Below are positions 1-9,202 of a DNA stretch of 64,000 bases, one piece after another. The notes beneath the pieces are model-generated. The model was not told the DNA's origin, searched no databases, and saw only the letters and a list, made by a program, of their open reading frames with translations. The stretch spans positions 9,547 through 73,546 of the forward strand of contig DATDZA010000026.1 of the NCBI GenBank assembly GCA_035288865.1, written 5' to 3'. Position 1 is the stretch's first letter; the number at the start of each line of letters is the position of its first letter. The position numbers were made by a program, and so were the translations under genes. Origin of the DNA: GCA-2688775 sp035288865 (lineage in GTDB: Archaea; Nanobdellota; Nanobdellia; Woesearchaeales; GW2011-AR4).

Positions 1-2
1 AT

Positions 3-620
3 GCAAACCAGCCCCATATTTTGTTTTATCTCGTTGCTGATTTTGGAACGCGAACAACAACAAACTTACGATTTAACATTGATGGAAAAATATTTTCCAT
101 CAGTTTTATCAAAGAAGAATTAGCTGGGTCTAACGACGCAACAATAGGGGAAACACAAAGAACCACCAAATTTAGGGCAACCGAATCAGGATTTAATGTT
201 GAAGGTACACAATCAGAACCAATATTCTATAATACTTCAGCTAATCCTATTAAATTGACCGAAACGCCACCAATAGAAATGTTGCACAGAGCCATGGAAC
301 CATATACTCTCAATAATATTAAGTCGGCAGTGAAAAATATAGGACGTACGTATAAAGCATTAGACCAAGCATTAAATAGAAATATTGCTATGGAAGAAAA
401 ATTTGTCCATGCTCTCTCGGTTTTATGGTGGGCTAGATATAACAAACAATTGAGATACCCTCAACAAGAATTAGAAGCTAGATTTAATCAATATGAACTG
501 GTTGAAAGGTACAAGGGCACTCGTGAGTTAAGTCAAAGAATTTCCAGAATTGGAATTCCAAAAGCCATTGAAATGTATGTGAAAAATCTGTCAGAATTAT
601 TTAAAGGAATCCCAAGTTAA
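3..620 (+). CDS. Hypothetical protein, 5' end cut by the window
   Basis: The reading frame is open to the left edge; the first in-frame alternative start is TTG at 21, with open codons before it, so the N-terminus probably lies outside. About 205 residues are visible. The C-terminal half looks helical and charged (around residues 100-200), with no signal peptide or membrane span. I recognise no family. It converges on the debranching enzyme gene, whose stop overlaps its last bases (617-620). Coding is supported by length and composition only. Confidence 0.6.
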   Translation, partial: ANQPHILFYLVADFGTRTTTNLRFNIDGKIFSISFIKEELAGSNDATIGETQRTTKFRATESGFNVEGTQSEPIFYNTSANPIKLTETPPIEMLHRAMEPYTLNNIKSAVKNIGRTYKALDQALNRNIAMEEKFVHALSVLWWARYNKQLRYPQQELEARFNQYELVERYKGTRELSQRISRIGIPKAIEMYVKNLSELFKGIPS

Positions 621-2593
621 CGAAACACTTCATCAATCATCTCCATATACATCGCATTGCTCCACGCCTGATTAAAACATCCAGTTGGAGAAAATTCTTT
701 TGCAGAGCTCAATTCAGAAGCGCAGCCGATGCAGCCTTTCCATAAAATATCTTCAGTGCTTGCGGAAATTATTTTTTGAATTTGATTTTGGAATTTTTTA
801 GAATTAATTTTATTTAATTCAATCGCAGCCAAATTATTTATCCAAAACCACGAATCTCCCCGATGATAGCTTCTGTTGTTTTCACCGGTGTTTGTATCGG
901 CAAATAATTTGTTTTCTTTGTCTATTGTTGACAATCCGCCCCAGTCAAGCCACAAATTTTTTAGAGAATTTTCAAAACAGGTTTCCCACTCTTTTGGGTG
1001 CAATAGTTCAGGATACACATAAGAAGCGATAAAAATATTTGGGCGTATTGTGAAATCTTCCAATCCGTCTGCTAGAATTTTTCCGTTCCAGAATTTGTGC
1101 CTCATTCTGATTTTTAAAGTATTTTCAAGAATTTTGTATTTGTGGTTCAATGTTAAGTCGTACATTAACCTGAACATATTGAGCCTTAACGCCTGTATTT
1201 CTACCCTAACACCCACCCTGCCATCATCTCCAAAATCCGTATCCATCCAGGTCTCTTTGGATGCGTTCGTTTCAAACTGCTCTTTAGTATGATTTTTCAA
1301 TAAACCGTTCACAGATTTTTCAAGGGAACACTCTATTTCGTAAAGCAGTCGCTCATTTTCTTTTTCTTTTTTTGCAATCAGCACACTGCATTTCTTAAAA
1401 TACTCTTTTATAGATGGAGATTTTGCCTCCTTGTTCTGTTTGATTAATTTTATCGAAGATTTTATTGAGTTGATTATCGATTTGTTATTCTCGATTTTTT
1501 TGACAAAATCACTGCATCTTGCAAACAGCCATCCGGCAGCGTCGGCGCTCCCGGGCATTTTAGAATCATGATGGCCGGTTAAGTTTGGAAGCCTCCCGTC
1601 ATTTTCTATTTTGCTGATATAGTCAAGCAAAATTTTTTCCGAAAAATTTTTGTCAATTTTAGACATTGCTTTCAAGGATATCAAGGAATCTCTGGACCAT
1701 AATTGAAAAAACCAAGGAAGTCCTGCAAATATTCCGTTACATATTTTATTTTTGAATGCCAGATTATTTAATGAATTAGCGGCGCTTAAATATGCTATTT
1801 TTACCTCACTGCTTATTTTGCTTCCAGACAAAATTTTTTTAATATTTTCATTTTTTAGGATTGCAAAGAAATTTTCTTTGTCCTTATTTCTAATCTCATC
1901 AAGGTTATTAAAAATATATTCGCATTCCTTAACTGCTGAATTTTTGTTGTCAGAAATTGTGCAAACAAATGTTTTTCCCCTCAGTCTCACGGCATTATAA
2001 ACCTGCCTTTTGTATGGGGGCGATTTTCTATCCCTGTCGGTAAAATAATCCCTTTCAATCCACTGGTCATTTTTTTGAAAATAATTATTATCTGATTTTA
2101 TTGCAAGGTAAATGCTAAACTCTTCTTGATTATGATTTTTATCTTCTTTATTGTCCGTCATCTTGGTGAACTTAACAATCAAAAAACCACCCCCTTCCGA
2201 TATTTCATAGCCCCTGCCCCATTCCCGGTTGTCAAATGCTTCCTTGCAATCTAAAATTAAGTCAATTTCATGCTCGCTATTCAGCTCATATACTAGGGAA
2301 TTAAACCCCTTTGGAACAAAAAATGATTCAATAATGTCCTCCCTTTTTCTCTCAACACTGTAAAAATTATTTTTCATAAGGTCAGTATTTTTTCCGCCAA
2401 CAATCTCAATATTCTCAATAAATTTGTACATCTTCATTTTTTTACTGTGAAAATAAAAAAATCCGTAATACCTTGATGAAGGCTCTGAAAAAAAACTGCA
2501 GTAACCGCCTTTATTGTTAGTTAAGAGAAATCCTATATTTTCATTGGCATCTTTGGCTGCATTTAAAATTCCAAGGCTGTGAATTACTTTCAT
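617..2593 (-). CDS. Amylo-alpha-1,6-glucosidase (glycogen debranching enzyme)
   Basis: This is a 658-residue cytoplasmic enzyme expected to hydrolyse alpha-1,6 branches of glycogen or limit dextrin. An N-terminal beta-rich GDE_N-like region (about 1-230) precedes an alpha/alpha-barrel GDE_C (GH133-like) domain. The barrel carries the typical GLPWFFQLWSRDSL segment near residue 293 and an acidic WMDTDFGDDGR segment near residue 450, where family members keep their catalytic acids. Length is normal for archaeal members. It lies downstream of the GT3 glycogen synthase on the same strand, about 235 nt away, so the two likely act in one storage-glucan pathway. The ATG at 2593 begins MKVIHSLGILNAA; no strong ribosome site is seen. 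Confidence 0.88.
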   Translation of the reverse strand: MKVIHSLGILNAAKDANENIGFLLTNNKGGYCSFFSEPSSRYYGFFYFHSKKMKMYKFIENIEIVGGKNTDLMKNNFYSVERKREDIIESFFVPKGFNSLVYELNSEHEIDLILDCKEAFDNREWGRGYEISEGGGFLIVKFTKMTDNKEDKNHNQEEFSIYLAIKSDNNYFQKNDQWIERDYFTDRDRKSPPYKRQVYNAVRLRGKTFVCTISDNKNSAVKECEYIFNNLDEIRNKDKENFFAILKNENIKKILSGSKISSEVKIAYLSAANSLNNLAFKNKICNGIFAGLPWFFQLWSRDSLISLKAMSKIDKNFSEKILLDYISKIENDGRLPNLTGHHDSKMPGSADAAGWLFARCSDFVKKIENNKSIINSIKSSIKLIKQNKEAKSPSIKEYFKKCSVLIAKKEKENERLLYEIECSLEKSVNGLLKNHTKEQFETNASKETWMDTDFGDDGRVGVRVEIQALRLNMFRLMYDLTLNHKYKILENTLKIRMRHKFWNGKILADGLEDFTIRPNIFIASYVYPELLHPKEWETCFENSLKNLWLDWGGLSTIDKENKLFADTNTGENNRSYHRGDSWFWINNLAAIELNKINSKKFQNQIQKIISASTEDILWKGCIGCASELSSAKEFSPTGCFNQAWSNAMYMEMIDEVFR

Positions 2594-2828
2594 TTTTTGA
2601 TTCGCATTCTACTTATAATTTAAAATCTTAAGGGGGAATTCAATCTTCTTGCTCTTGCAGCGGCCCAATCTGTTCCCCAACCCTTTTCGCTTCTGTTCCT
2701 TCCTTGAGCAATAGCACGTTCCCCCTAATCTAGCGTGGAGGGCAATTTGTTACACATTTAGTGAAATTATCAAATTTTTTCCCTTTGTAAACATTTTAAA
2801 TAAATCAAATTGATTTATAATGATTGAT
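2594..2828. other. Intergenic segment with a locally GC-rich island
   Basis: Most of this spacer is AT-rich, but about 2640-2740 is visibly richer in G and C. On the minus strand that island holds a 25-codon reading frame (2717 to 2640), GTG start, preceded by GGGGGAAC, with a charged product beginning VLLLKEGTEAK. It may be a micro-ORF, a gene remnant or a structured leader of the debranching enzyme. I cannot decide between these. Confidence 0.25.
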
Positions 2829-4613
2829 TTATTTGTAAACTTTCTCAATAGCCATATTATGCGCATCAATGTAGTTCTTCACAAAACTTTTCCAATCTGC
2901 CATAGAAGCGACTTTCCTTGCTTCCATCATGTTTGCAATCCGCTCTTCTTTGGAAAAAGTCGCATAATTAAACATTACTTCAACCAGCTGATTAACTACA
3001 GATTCATCTTTTGTGTTCATCCTTTTTAATACATAAATGCCGGGCGAGTCTTTTTGTGCGCATTCTGTGCTGAAAAATCTCCCGAATCCAGCTAAATCTG
3101 TGGTCACAGATGGGACACCTAGCGCGCCTGCCTCGAGCGGAGTGTATCCCCAGGGTTCGTAATAGCTGGGGAAAATTCCTAGGTGGGAACCCTGCATTGC
3201 CTCATAATAATTTAAGTTTAACAATCCGTCAGCACCGCTGAGGTAGATTGGATAATAAATTATCTTTACAGGGTCAGCTTCCTCATTCTTTAAATTTGCA
3301 GCAATTATCGCCTTGTAAATTGTGTCATTTTCATCATATAAATCATGCGTTGACAGCGGCGGCTTGCCATTCTTTATAAATCTCCCAATCCTTATTTTCA
3401 TTTCTGTAAGAAAATCAATGTCAAACAGGCTTTCCTTTGATATTTTTTTGTCTGAAACAAAAGAATAAACCACATTTTTCTCCACATCGTCCAGATTTTC
3501 TTCGAGAGCGTCTTTTACATCCTGAAATAATATCTTATTTTCGAGCATCTCCGGCTTTATATTCCTAAAATTTGCAGGAACCCAGATAAAAGCAATAATT
3601 GTCTTCTTGCTTTTGGACTGCTTTAACTTCTCATTTAATTTTCCAAGAGCCTTAATGTAAATATCTATTCCCTTATCGTGAAACTCGTATCTTCCAGCGA
3701 GAAAATAAATTAAAGTATCCTTCGGGTCAAAGGTGTAATATGGGAAGAAATAATACATCATGAATTCCCTTATCCTGTCGCGCTGGAGCTTGTGCTTGAT
3801 TATCATCTCCTCAAATGTTGGAAACTTGCTGATGTCCAGCCCGTTAGGTAGCAACTTGTCAGGCTTTTTTCTTAGCAGGTATGAAGCTTCCATTCCGGTT
3901 ATTTCGCTTACAGTGGTAAACACATCAGCGTACCATGCCGAGTTCTTCTCGACAAGATGCTTGGCTTCCACGCCATATTTATAGACCTCCTCATCAGGAT
4001 TCATTTTATCCCATAAATTGTAAAGGTCAACATGCGCGCTTGCAAGAGCCCGTCCAAGGACGGTGGCATGAGTTGTAAAAGCAGTTGCGACTTTTGCATT
4101 TTTCTTTTTTACGTAAAGCAGTCCGGCTCCGGAAAGCCATTCATGAAAGTGGGCCGCTATCTTCTGGCTGCCGTGGTATTTGGATATTTTTTCAAGAAGC
4201 ATCCCTACGGTATAAGCCCATAAAACCGGCTCGTTATAATCCTGCGGCGCCCTTAATGAATCTATTTTGTACCAGTCCCACAACTCTTTCTTAATGTCAT
4301 TTATTCTGTTTTTATAATTGACAAAATCAATCAGTATCACGGACGGCGAGCCTTCAATCAGCCATTTTCCAAAGTGGCATATTATCCCTATTCTCTTTAG
4401 CTCTTCAAATGATTCTTTAAAGAATTCGCTCGGCAGCTCTTCCTGAAATTCACCCATTGCCTTTGCTGCAAAATAAGGTCCCACCATGAAATAATTATCT
4501 TGGTAAACTTCAATCATTTTTGCGGACTTTGACATCACAACAGTGTATATACCTCCGACTTTATTGCACACTTCCCATGAGATTTCAAATAAAATATCAG
4601 CCTTTTTTTCCAT
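2829..4613 (-). CDS. Glycogen synthase, GT3 family (eukaryotic type)
   Basis: The product is a 594-residue GT-B retaining glucosyltransferase that should elongate alpha-1,4-glucan from UDP-glucose in the cytoplasm. Visible GT3 signatures are the N-terminal NKVGGIYTVV nucleotide-binding loop (about 17-26), the FTTHATVLGRALAS segment, and the C-terminal YYEPWGYTPLEAG motif near residue 487 with the E-x7-E pair of retaining GT-B enzymes. The motifs match the eukaryotic/archaeal GT3 branch better than bacterial GlgA (GT5). Length is usual for compact GT3 enzymes. A second, unrelated synthase-like GT4 gene lies nearby on the other strand. Confidence 0.9.
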   Translation of the reverse strand: MEKKADILFEISWEVCNKVGGIYTVVMSKSAKMIEVYQDNYFMVGPYFAAKAMGEFQEELPSEFFKESFEELKRIGIICHFGKWLIEGSPSVILIDFVNYKNRINDIKKELWDWYKIDSLRAPQDYNEPVLWAYTVGMLLEKISKYHGSQKIAAHFHEWLSGAGLLYVKKKNAKVATAFTTHATVLGRALASAHVDLYNLWDKMNPDEEVYKYGVEAKHLVEKNSAWYADVFTTVSEITGMEASYLLRKKPDKLLPNGLDISKFPTFEEMIIKHKLQRDRIREFMMYYFFPYYTFDPKDTLIYFLAGRYEFHDKGIDIYIKALGKLNEKLKQSKSKKTIIAFIWVPANFRNIKPEMLENKILFQDVKDALEENLDDVEKNVVYSFVSDKKISKESLFDIDFLTEMKIRIGRFIKNGKPPLSTHDLYDENDTIYKAIIAANLKNEEADPVKIIYYPIYLSGADGLLNLNYYEAMQGSHLGIFPSYYEPWGYTPLEAGALGVPSVTTDLAGFGRFFSTECAQKDSPGIYVLKRMNTKDESVVNQLVEVMFNYATFSKEERIANMMEARKVASMADWKSFVKNYIDAHNMAIEKVYK

Positions 4614-4822
4614 AATAAAACTATTTGCCTGTATCTATATAAATCTTTGATACTACTCGAAAGGAAAAATATATTGAATCCTATTCTGTTTATACTAAAC
4701 TTCCCAATATTGTTGTTACGTAATTTTTGAGTTGGTCTATTTCGAATTGAGCAAGAATTATTATTAATTCTAGAGATAATAAAATCAATATATATTAAAA
4801 AGAAAGAACGATTTCTAACTTT

Positions 4823-5119
4823 ATGGTAGCCTATAATATATACCCATTTTTAGAATATAATAAATACATAGGTAAACCATTATATAAATTTTCAAAAAAA
4901 CATTTTGGACGTTCAATTTTAATGGCGCTTAATGCAGCTGACCTTCCACCTTCTTTAGCATGGGGACTCACCTATTATGACGTAACTCAAAATTTAAGAC
5001 AAGCATTATTTGTTTTTGCAGCTCACCAATTAGTAATACCCCTAGCTTTATTAGGAATCCATAATTTAAAGGTTAGAGAAAGAAACCAAAACACTTTAGA
5101 AAAAATGATAGAAAATTAA
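4823..5119 (+). CDS. Small hypothetical membrane-associated protein
   Basis: The 98-residue product has a hydrophobic stretch near residues 60-80 and a charged C-terminus. An AT-rich TATA-like run (about 4788-4800) sits about 25 nt before the ATG, which fits a leaderless transcript. No family recognised. It stands alone between two divergent carbohydrate gene blocks; base use resembles non-conserved genes here, so it may be a young or lineage-specific gene. Confidence 0.5.
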   Translation: MVAYNIYPFLEYNKYIGKPLYKFSKKHFGRSILMALNAADLPPSLAWGLTYYDVTQNLRQALFVFAAHQLVIPLALLGIHNLKVRERNQNTLEKMIEN

Positions 5120-5276
5120 ATAATTCTTGTCCTTGATTCACGCCGAATCAAAAACTTACCTTTCAACAATCACGTTGCATTTTCACATTCGCTCGAAGTA
5201 TTTAACAGGAATTCATTAAAATGCATTGAACACGTTACTATCCTGCACCATTTTTTTATCAAATCATCAAATCAAA

Positions 5277-5288
5277 ACTTATTTATAC
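5277..5288 (+). promoter_or_regulatory. TATA-like box of the wHTH-GT4 operon
   Basis: The run CTTATTTATACC lies about 40-50 nt before the proposed TTG start at 5329. Just downstream, around 5312-5327, there is an imperfect palindrome (CCTAGTAT/TATACTGG) near the expected transcription start. It could be an operator for the wHTH encoded by the first gene; that part is inference. Confidence 0.4.
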
Positions 5289-5328
5289 CTGTTCTATCCA
5301 GAATAGTTATAACCTAGTATTATACTGG

Positions 5329-5676
5329 TTGTATCATTGTATTAAAAATTATATTAAAAGTGGTGGTGTTGAAATTAGTGATATACAAAAGAGAACTTTT
5401 ATAGAGATAAGAAAATTAATTCTTCTGTCGCTTGCATCGGGCCAGAAAACAATAAACCAGATTGCGGGCGAGACTCAGATTAATTGGAAAACTGTTGATA
5501 ATCACCTTGTTCATCTTCTCGGAAAAAGCCTTGTGAGGGAGGCATTCAGCTCTTCTTACGTCAGGATTTTTGAACTGACCGCTTTTGGAAAAGATTACCT
5601 GAGAAAAAATCACGGCAAGAACCTGAGAATTTCAGACAAAAAATTAGTGAATGTTAATGGCGGTGTCTTAACATGA
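5329..5676 (+). CDS. Winged helix-turn-helix transcriptional regulator
   Basis: The product has about 115 residues and looks like a single-domain ArsR/MarR-like archaeal wHTH. The core (about 25-100) contains an HTH followed by NWKTVDNHLVHLLGKSLV, the usual recognition helix and leading strand. The start is uncertain: TTG at 5329 is proposed because no in-frame ATG precedes the conserved part. Its stop overlaps the ATG of the next glycosyltransferase (ATGA), so both are co-transcribed and the protein probably regulates that glucan operon. Ligand unknown. Confidence 0.75.
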   Translation: MYHCIKNYIKSGGVEISDIQKRTFIEIRKLILLSLASGQKTINQIAGETQINWKTVDNHLVHLLGKSLVREAFSSSYVRIFELTAFGKDYLRKNHGKNLRISDKKLVNVNGGVLT

Positions 5677-6884
5677 AAGTCCTGATGTTCGGCTGGGAAT
5701 TTCCGCCATTGAGCAGCGGGGGCTTGGGAACTGCATGCTACGGATTAACTAAAAGTCTGAGCGGGAAAGGAGTTGAAATAACTTTTGTATTACCGTCGGC
5801 CGCAGATATAACTGATGCTGATTTTATAAAATTCAGGTCTGCAAATGAAATTGTGAACCTTAAAATCAGAAAAATACCGTCAACTCTAAGGCCTTACATT
5901 ACTTCAGAAAATTATTCCAGGTATATGTCGCAAAAGTCCGGCAGGATCGCAAAAATTTACGGCTCAACATTACTTGATGAAGTCTACAGGTACACACTCG
6001 CAGCAGAAAAAATTGCCGAAGAGGAAGATTTTGATATTATCCACTGCCATGACTGGATGACTTTCGGCGCAGGCATCGGTGCAAAAAGAAAAAAGAACAG
6101 GCCGTTGGTGCTTCACGTTCATTCAACCGAGCACGACAGGACCGGCGGCCACTCGGTTAACCAGCACGTTTATGATTTGGAAAGGAAAGGGCTGCAAAAG
6201 GCGGACAAGATTATTGCTGTCAGCAATTTTACAAAAGACAGGATAATGAAGCACTACAGTGTGCCTTCGGGAAAAATTGCAGTCGTGCATAATGCAGTTG
6301 ATTTCTCGCAAAATTACTATGAAGAGCAAATGCATCTTAAAGGAAGCGACAGGATTGTTTTGTTTTTGGGAAGGCTCACCCTGCAGAAGGGTCCGGATTA
6401 TTTTGTCTATGCCGCAAAAAAAATCTTGGAGCACGAAAAAAATGTAAAATTCATAATTGCAGGCACTGGTGACATGGAGCCTTTTGTGATTGAGAAAGCC
6501 GCCGAGCTCGGGATATCAAGCAAAATAATGTTTGCAGGCTTCCTGAGCCCTGAAGACGTTGAAAAAGCATACAAGACTGCGGATATTTATGTAATGCCCA
6601 GCGTTTCTGAGCCTTTCGGAATTACAGCCCTCGAAGCAATGAAAAATAAGACAGCGGCAATAGTCTCGAAGCAAAGCGGAGTTTCAGAAGTTATAAACCA
6701 CTGCCTTAAGGCGGATTTTTGGGATGTAGATGAATTAAGCAACCAGATTATTTCAGTTTTGCGCTATGACCCACTTCAGGATGCACTCAAGGAAAATGGG
6801 TATTTAGAATCCAGGAAATTTAATTGGGACACTCCGGCAGATAAATGCATTGATGTTTACAATCAATTGATTAATAAAGGTTAA
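5673..6884 (+). CDS. GT4-family glycosyltransferase, glycogen-synthase-like
   Basis: This is a 403-residue GT-B enzyme. The N-terminal MKVLMFGWEFPPLSSGGLGT loop is typical of the glycogen/maltosyl synthase-like branch of GT4/GT5. The C-terminal SEPFGITALEAM near residue 312 supplies the E-x7-E pair of retaining enzymes. A GRLTLQKGPDYF segment marks the second Rossmann domain. It overlaps the wHTH gene by 4 nt and lies upstream of a GH57 amylase, an arrangement that suggests alpha-glucan synthesis and remodelling. Donor sugar (ADP- or UDP-glucose) cannot be read from the sequence. Confidence 0.85.
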   Translation: MKVLMFGWEFPPLSSGGLGTACYGLTKSLSGKGVEITFVLPSAADITDADFIKFRSANEIVNLKIRKIPSTLRPYITSENYSRYMSQKSGRIAKIYGSTLLDEVYRYTLAAEKIAEEEDFDIIHCHDWMTFGAGIGAKRKKNRPLVLHVHSTEHDRTGGHSVNQHVYDLERKGLQKADKIIAVSNFTKDRIMKHYSVPSGKIAVVHNAVDFSQNYYEEQMHLKGSDRIVLFLGRLTLQKGPDYFVYAAKKILEHEKNVKFIIAGTGDMEPFVIEKAAELGISSKIMFAGFLSPEDVEKAYKTADIYVMPSVSEPFGITALEAMKNKTAAIVSKQSGVSEVINHCLKADFWDVDELSNQIISVLRYDPLQDALKENGYLESRKFNWDTPADKCIDVYNQLINKG

Positions 6885-6939
6885 ATAAAAGAAATATTAA
6901 ATAGAAGTTATAAAATAATTATTTATCGGGCGGTTTAAT

Positions 6940-7605
6940 ATGAAAATGTTTTCAATTTTAGTATTATTGGTATCTGTAGCTCTATGTTTAGTTTTTGTTA
7001 AAGCACAGACTAATAATACGGTGCCATATTTAGATCCAAAAATCTTAGAAGAATTTAACAAAGCTTCTGAAGTTAGAGTTATTGTTAAAGTAATAGACAC
7101 TACCGGTATTACTGTAACAAGTAAAGATTCTCAAGAAGAACAAGCTATAAAAGATTCAAAGAAACAAGAAACTTTAGGAAGAAAAACAGATTTGGTATTG
7201 TCTAGATTACCTGAATCAGAGTTCAAATTAAAAGGAATATTTTTATGGAGAGATGGTTTTTATGGATATATTACTAAACCAGGTTTAGATATTTTAATGA
7301 ACAATTCCGATGTTGGGGCGATTTATTTGGATGGAATAGCTTCTGTAGGTGGTCCCTCTTTTGTAATTATTAATAATCGCAATAACACAAATGAAAGTAC
7401 GGAACAAGAAGAACTAAAGCTAAAAATAATTGAAAATGAAACACCATTAAAAAATGTTTCAAGTGACAAAAATCAAAAATCAAATTTAACAATGCCTCAA
7501 AAAAATGCAGAACAAGAACTAAAAAAAGAAACGAAGCATATTTCAATATTTTCTAAATTCATTAATTTTTTAAAATCTTTTTTGTTTCATAGCAATCAAA
7601 AATAA
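6940..7605 (+). CDS. Secreted protein with inhibitor-I9-like propeptide fold (tentative)
   Basis: The 221-residue product starts with a clear signal peptide (FSILVLLVSVALCLVFVKAQ). Residues about 35-125 contain VRVIVKVIDTTG, a helix rich in charged residues, and a YGYITKPGLDILMNNSDVG-type ending, a pattern like subtilisin propeptide (I9) domains that bind peptidases. No peptidase domain follows; the rest is a polar, low-complexity tail ending in a short hydrophobic stretch. It may be a stand-alone protease inhibitor or chaperone. The domain call rests on pattern only. Confidence 0.55.
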   Translation: MKMFSILVLLVSVALCLVFVKAQTNNTVPYLDPKILEEFNKASEVRVIVKVIDTTGITVTSKDSQEEQAIKDSKKQETLGRKTDLVLSRLPESEFKLKGIFLWRDGFYGYITKPGLDILMNNSDVGAIYLDGIASVGGPSFVIINNRNNTNESTEQEELKLKIIENETPLKNVSSDKNQKSNLTMPQKNAEQELKKETKHISIFSKFINFLKSFLFHSNQK

Positions 7606-7648
7606 AGTTGAACATTAAATAAACAAATAATCAAATAAAACAACAAAA

Positions 7649-8854
7649 ATGGTAAGCGTGTGTTTTTATTTCCAGGTGCATCAGCCAATTCGCCTTAGAA
7701 AGTATTCTATTTTTGAGATTGGAAAGCATGCTAATTATTTTGACGACCAGAAAAATGAAGCTATTATTAAAAAGATAGCGGGCAAATGCTATCTGCCTGC
7801 CAATAAAATAATCCTGGACTTAATAAATAAAACTGGCGGGAAGTTTAAAGTTTCTTACAGCATGAGTGGGGTTGTGCTTGAAGAGCTGGAAAGGTTTGCG
7901 CCGGAAGTTATTGGCAGTTTCAAAAAGCTTGTCGATACTGGGAATGTTGAAATTCTGGATGAGACTTATCATCACACTTTGTCATGCCTTTATTCACAAG
8001 ATGAGTTTAAGGAGCAAATTCAGCTGCATAATAAAAAAGTGAAGCAATTGTTTAATTACAAGCCAAAAGTTTTCAGAAACACTGAGCTGATTTACAATAA
8101 CGGCATTGCAAAAACGGCTGAAGACATGGGCTACAAGGCAGTTCTTGCGGAGGGTGCGGACCATATTTTGCAGTGGAGAAGCCCAAATTTTGTCTATAGG
8201 CCGAAAGGAACTTCCAAAATAAAACTGCTCCTGAAAAACTACAGGCTTTCCGATGATATTGCATTCCGATTTTCGGAAAAGAGCTGGAAAGAATTTCCGC
8301 TGACTGCGCCAAAATTTGCAGGCTGGATCAACAAAATCAACGGCAACGGAAATGTCGTCAATCTATTCATGGATTATGAGACTTTTGGCGAGCACCAGTG
8401 GGAAGACAAGGGGATTTTTGAATTTTTAAAGCATCTGCCGCACGAAATATTAAAACACCCAGATAATGATTTTGTGACACCGAGCGAAGCAGTAAAAAAA
8501 TATAATGGTGTTGCTGAGCTTGATTATCCTAATTATGTAAGCTGGGCAGATGTTGAAAGGGACCTGAGCGCCTGGACTGGCAACAAAATGCAGCAGGAAG
8601 CTATGAAAGAAATTTATAATCTTGAGCCGCATGTAAAATTGTCAAAAAATTCAGCGTTGCTGGACCAGTGGAGAAAACTGCAGACAAGCGATCATTTTTA
8701 TTACATGTGCACAAAATGGTTCAATGACGGCGATGTGCATAAATATTTTAATCCTTATGACAGCCCATATGAAGCTTTCATAACGTATATGAACGTATTA
8801 AATGATTTCAGGATGAAAGCGAATAAATTAGGCGAGATCGTGGTAGGGGATTGA
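7649..8854 (+). CDS. GH57 alpha-amylase / glucanotransferase
   Basis: The 401-residue product is a cytoplasmic GH57 enzyme acting on alpha-1,4-glucan. The family motifs are in order: HQP at 11-13, GNVEILDETYHHTLS, FRNTEL with the nucleophile Glu146, and MDYETFGEHQW with the proposed acid/base Asp242. Length matches the short archaeal/bacterial amylases rather than the longer branching enzymes. It follows the GT4 and I9-like genes on the same strand and is followed 1 nt later by a small membrane protein gene. No signal peptide, so it should work on intracellular glucan. Confidence 0.92.
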   Translation: MVSVCFYFQVHQPIRLRKYSIFEIGKHANYFDDQKNEAIIKKIAGKCYLPANKIILDLINKTGGKFKVSYSMSGVVLEELERFAPEVIGSFKKLVDTGNVEILDETYHHTLSCLYSQDEFKEQIQLHNKKVKQLFNYKPKVFRNTELIYNNGIAKTAEDMGYKAVLAEGADHILQWRSPNFVYRPKGTSKIKLLLKNYRLSDDIAFRFSEKSWKEFPLTAPKFAGWINKINGNGNVVNLFMDYETFGEHQWEDKGIFEFLKHLPHEILKHPDNDFVTPSEAVKKYNGVAELDYPNYVSWADVERDLSAWTGNKMQQEAMKEIYNLEPHVKLSKNSALLDQWRKLQTSDHFYYMCTKWFNDGDVHKYFNPYDSPYEAFITYMNVLNDFRMKANKLGEIVVGD

Positions 8855-8855
8855 G

Positions 8856-9107
8856 ATGAAAATAAACTATAAGAATTTCAAAGCTTATAAGAGAGCCGTT
8901 CAGGAGCAAAATCCAAATAAAATTTTGTTGAGAATTAAACTATTATCCGTTGTGTTTTTTATTATGGGCGTATACCTTTATTTCATTAACAGAATAGATA
9001 TGTCTATCGCAATTTTTATTGGGGGAATGGCTGGGATTGTAGTAGGTGTTTTTTATTATAGGTTAGTTAAATCCGATAAAATAACATTTGGTTATCGAAA
9101 ACCGTAA
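8856..9107 (+). CDS. Small two-span membrane protein
   Basis: The 83-residue product has a basic N-terminus and two predicted transmembrane helices (about 27-45 and 49-67), leaving a short polar loop. The start codon lies 1 nt after the amylase stop, with the GGGGAT at the amylase end acting as ribosome site, so translation is probably coupled. No family recognised; it could anchor something at the membrane, but its link to glucan metabolism is only by position. Confidence 0.65.
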   Translation: MKINYKNFKAYKRAVQEQNPNKILLRIKLLSVVFFIMGVYLYFINRIDMSIAIFIGGMAGIVVGVFYYRLVKSDKITFGYRKP

Positions 9108-9134
9108 AATTTCGAAAATGTATCGATTTCGGTG

Positions 9135-9170
9135 CTTTTCGTGATTGAAATTCCGAAAAGTATAAATACC
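9135..9170. promoter_or_regulatory. TATA box with overlapping inverted repeat before the DUF5752 pair
   Basis: CTTTTCG (9135-9141) and CGAAAAG (9154-9160) form a perfect 7-bp inverted repeat whose right arm runs into the TATA-like AGTATAAATA (9160-9169). The position, about 35 nt before the GTG start of the next gene, suits a repressor operator that blocks TBP. Confidence 0.45.
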
Positions 9171-9202
9171 TAAAATAAAAGAATATACTTTCAGGTGATT
9201 TA

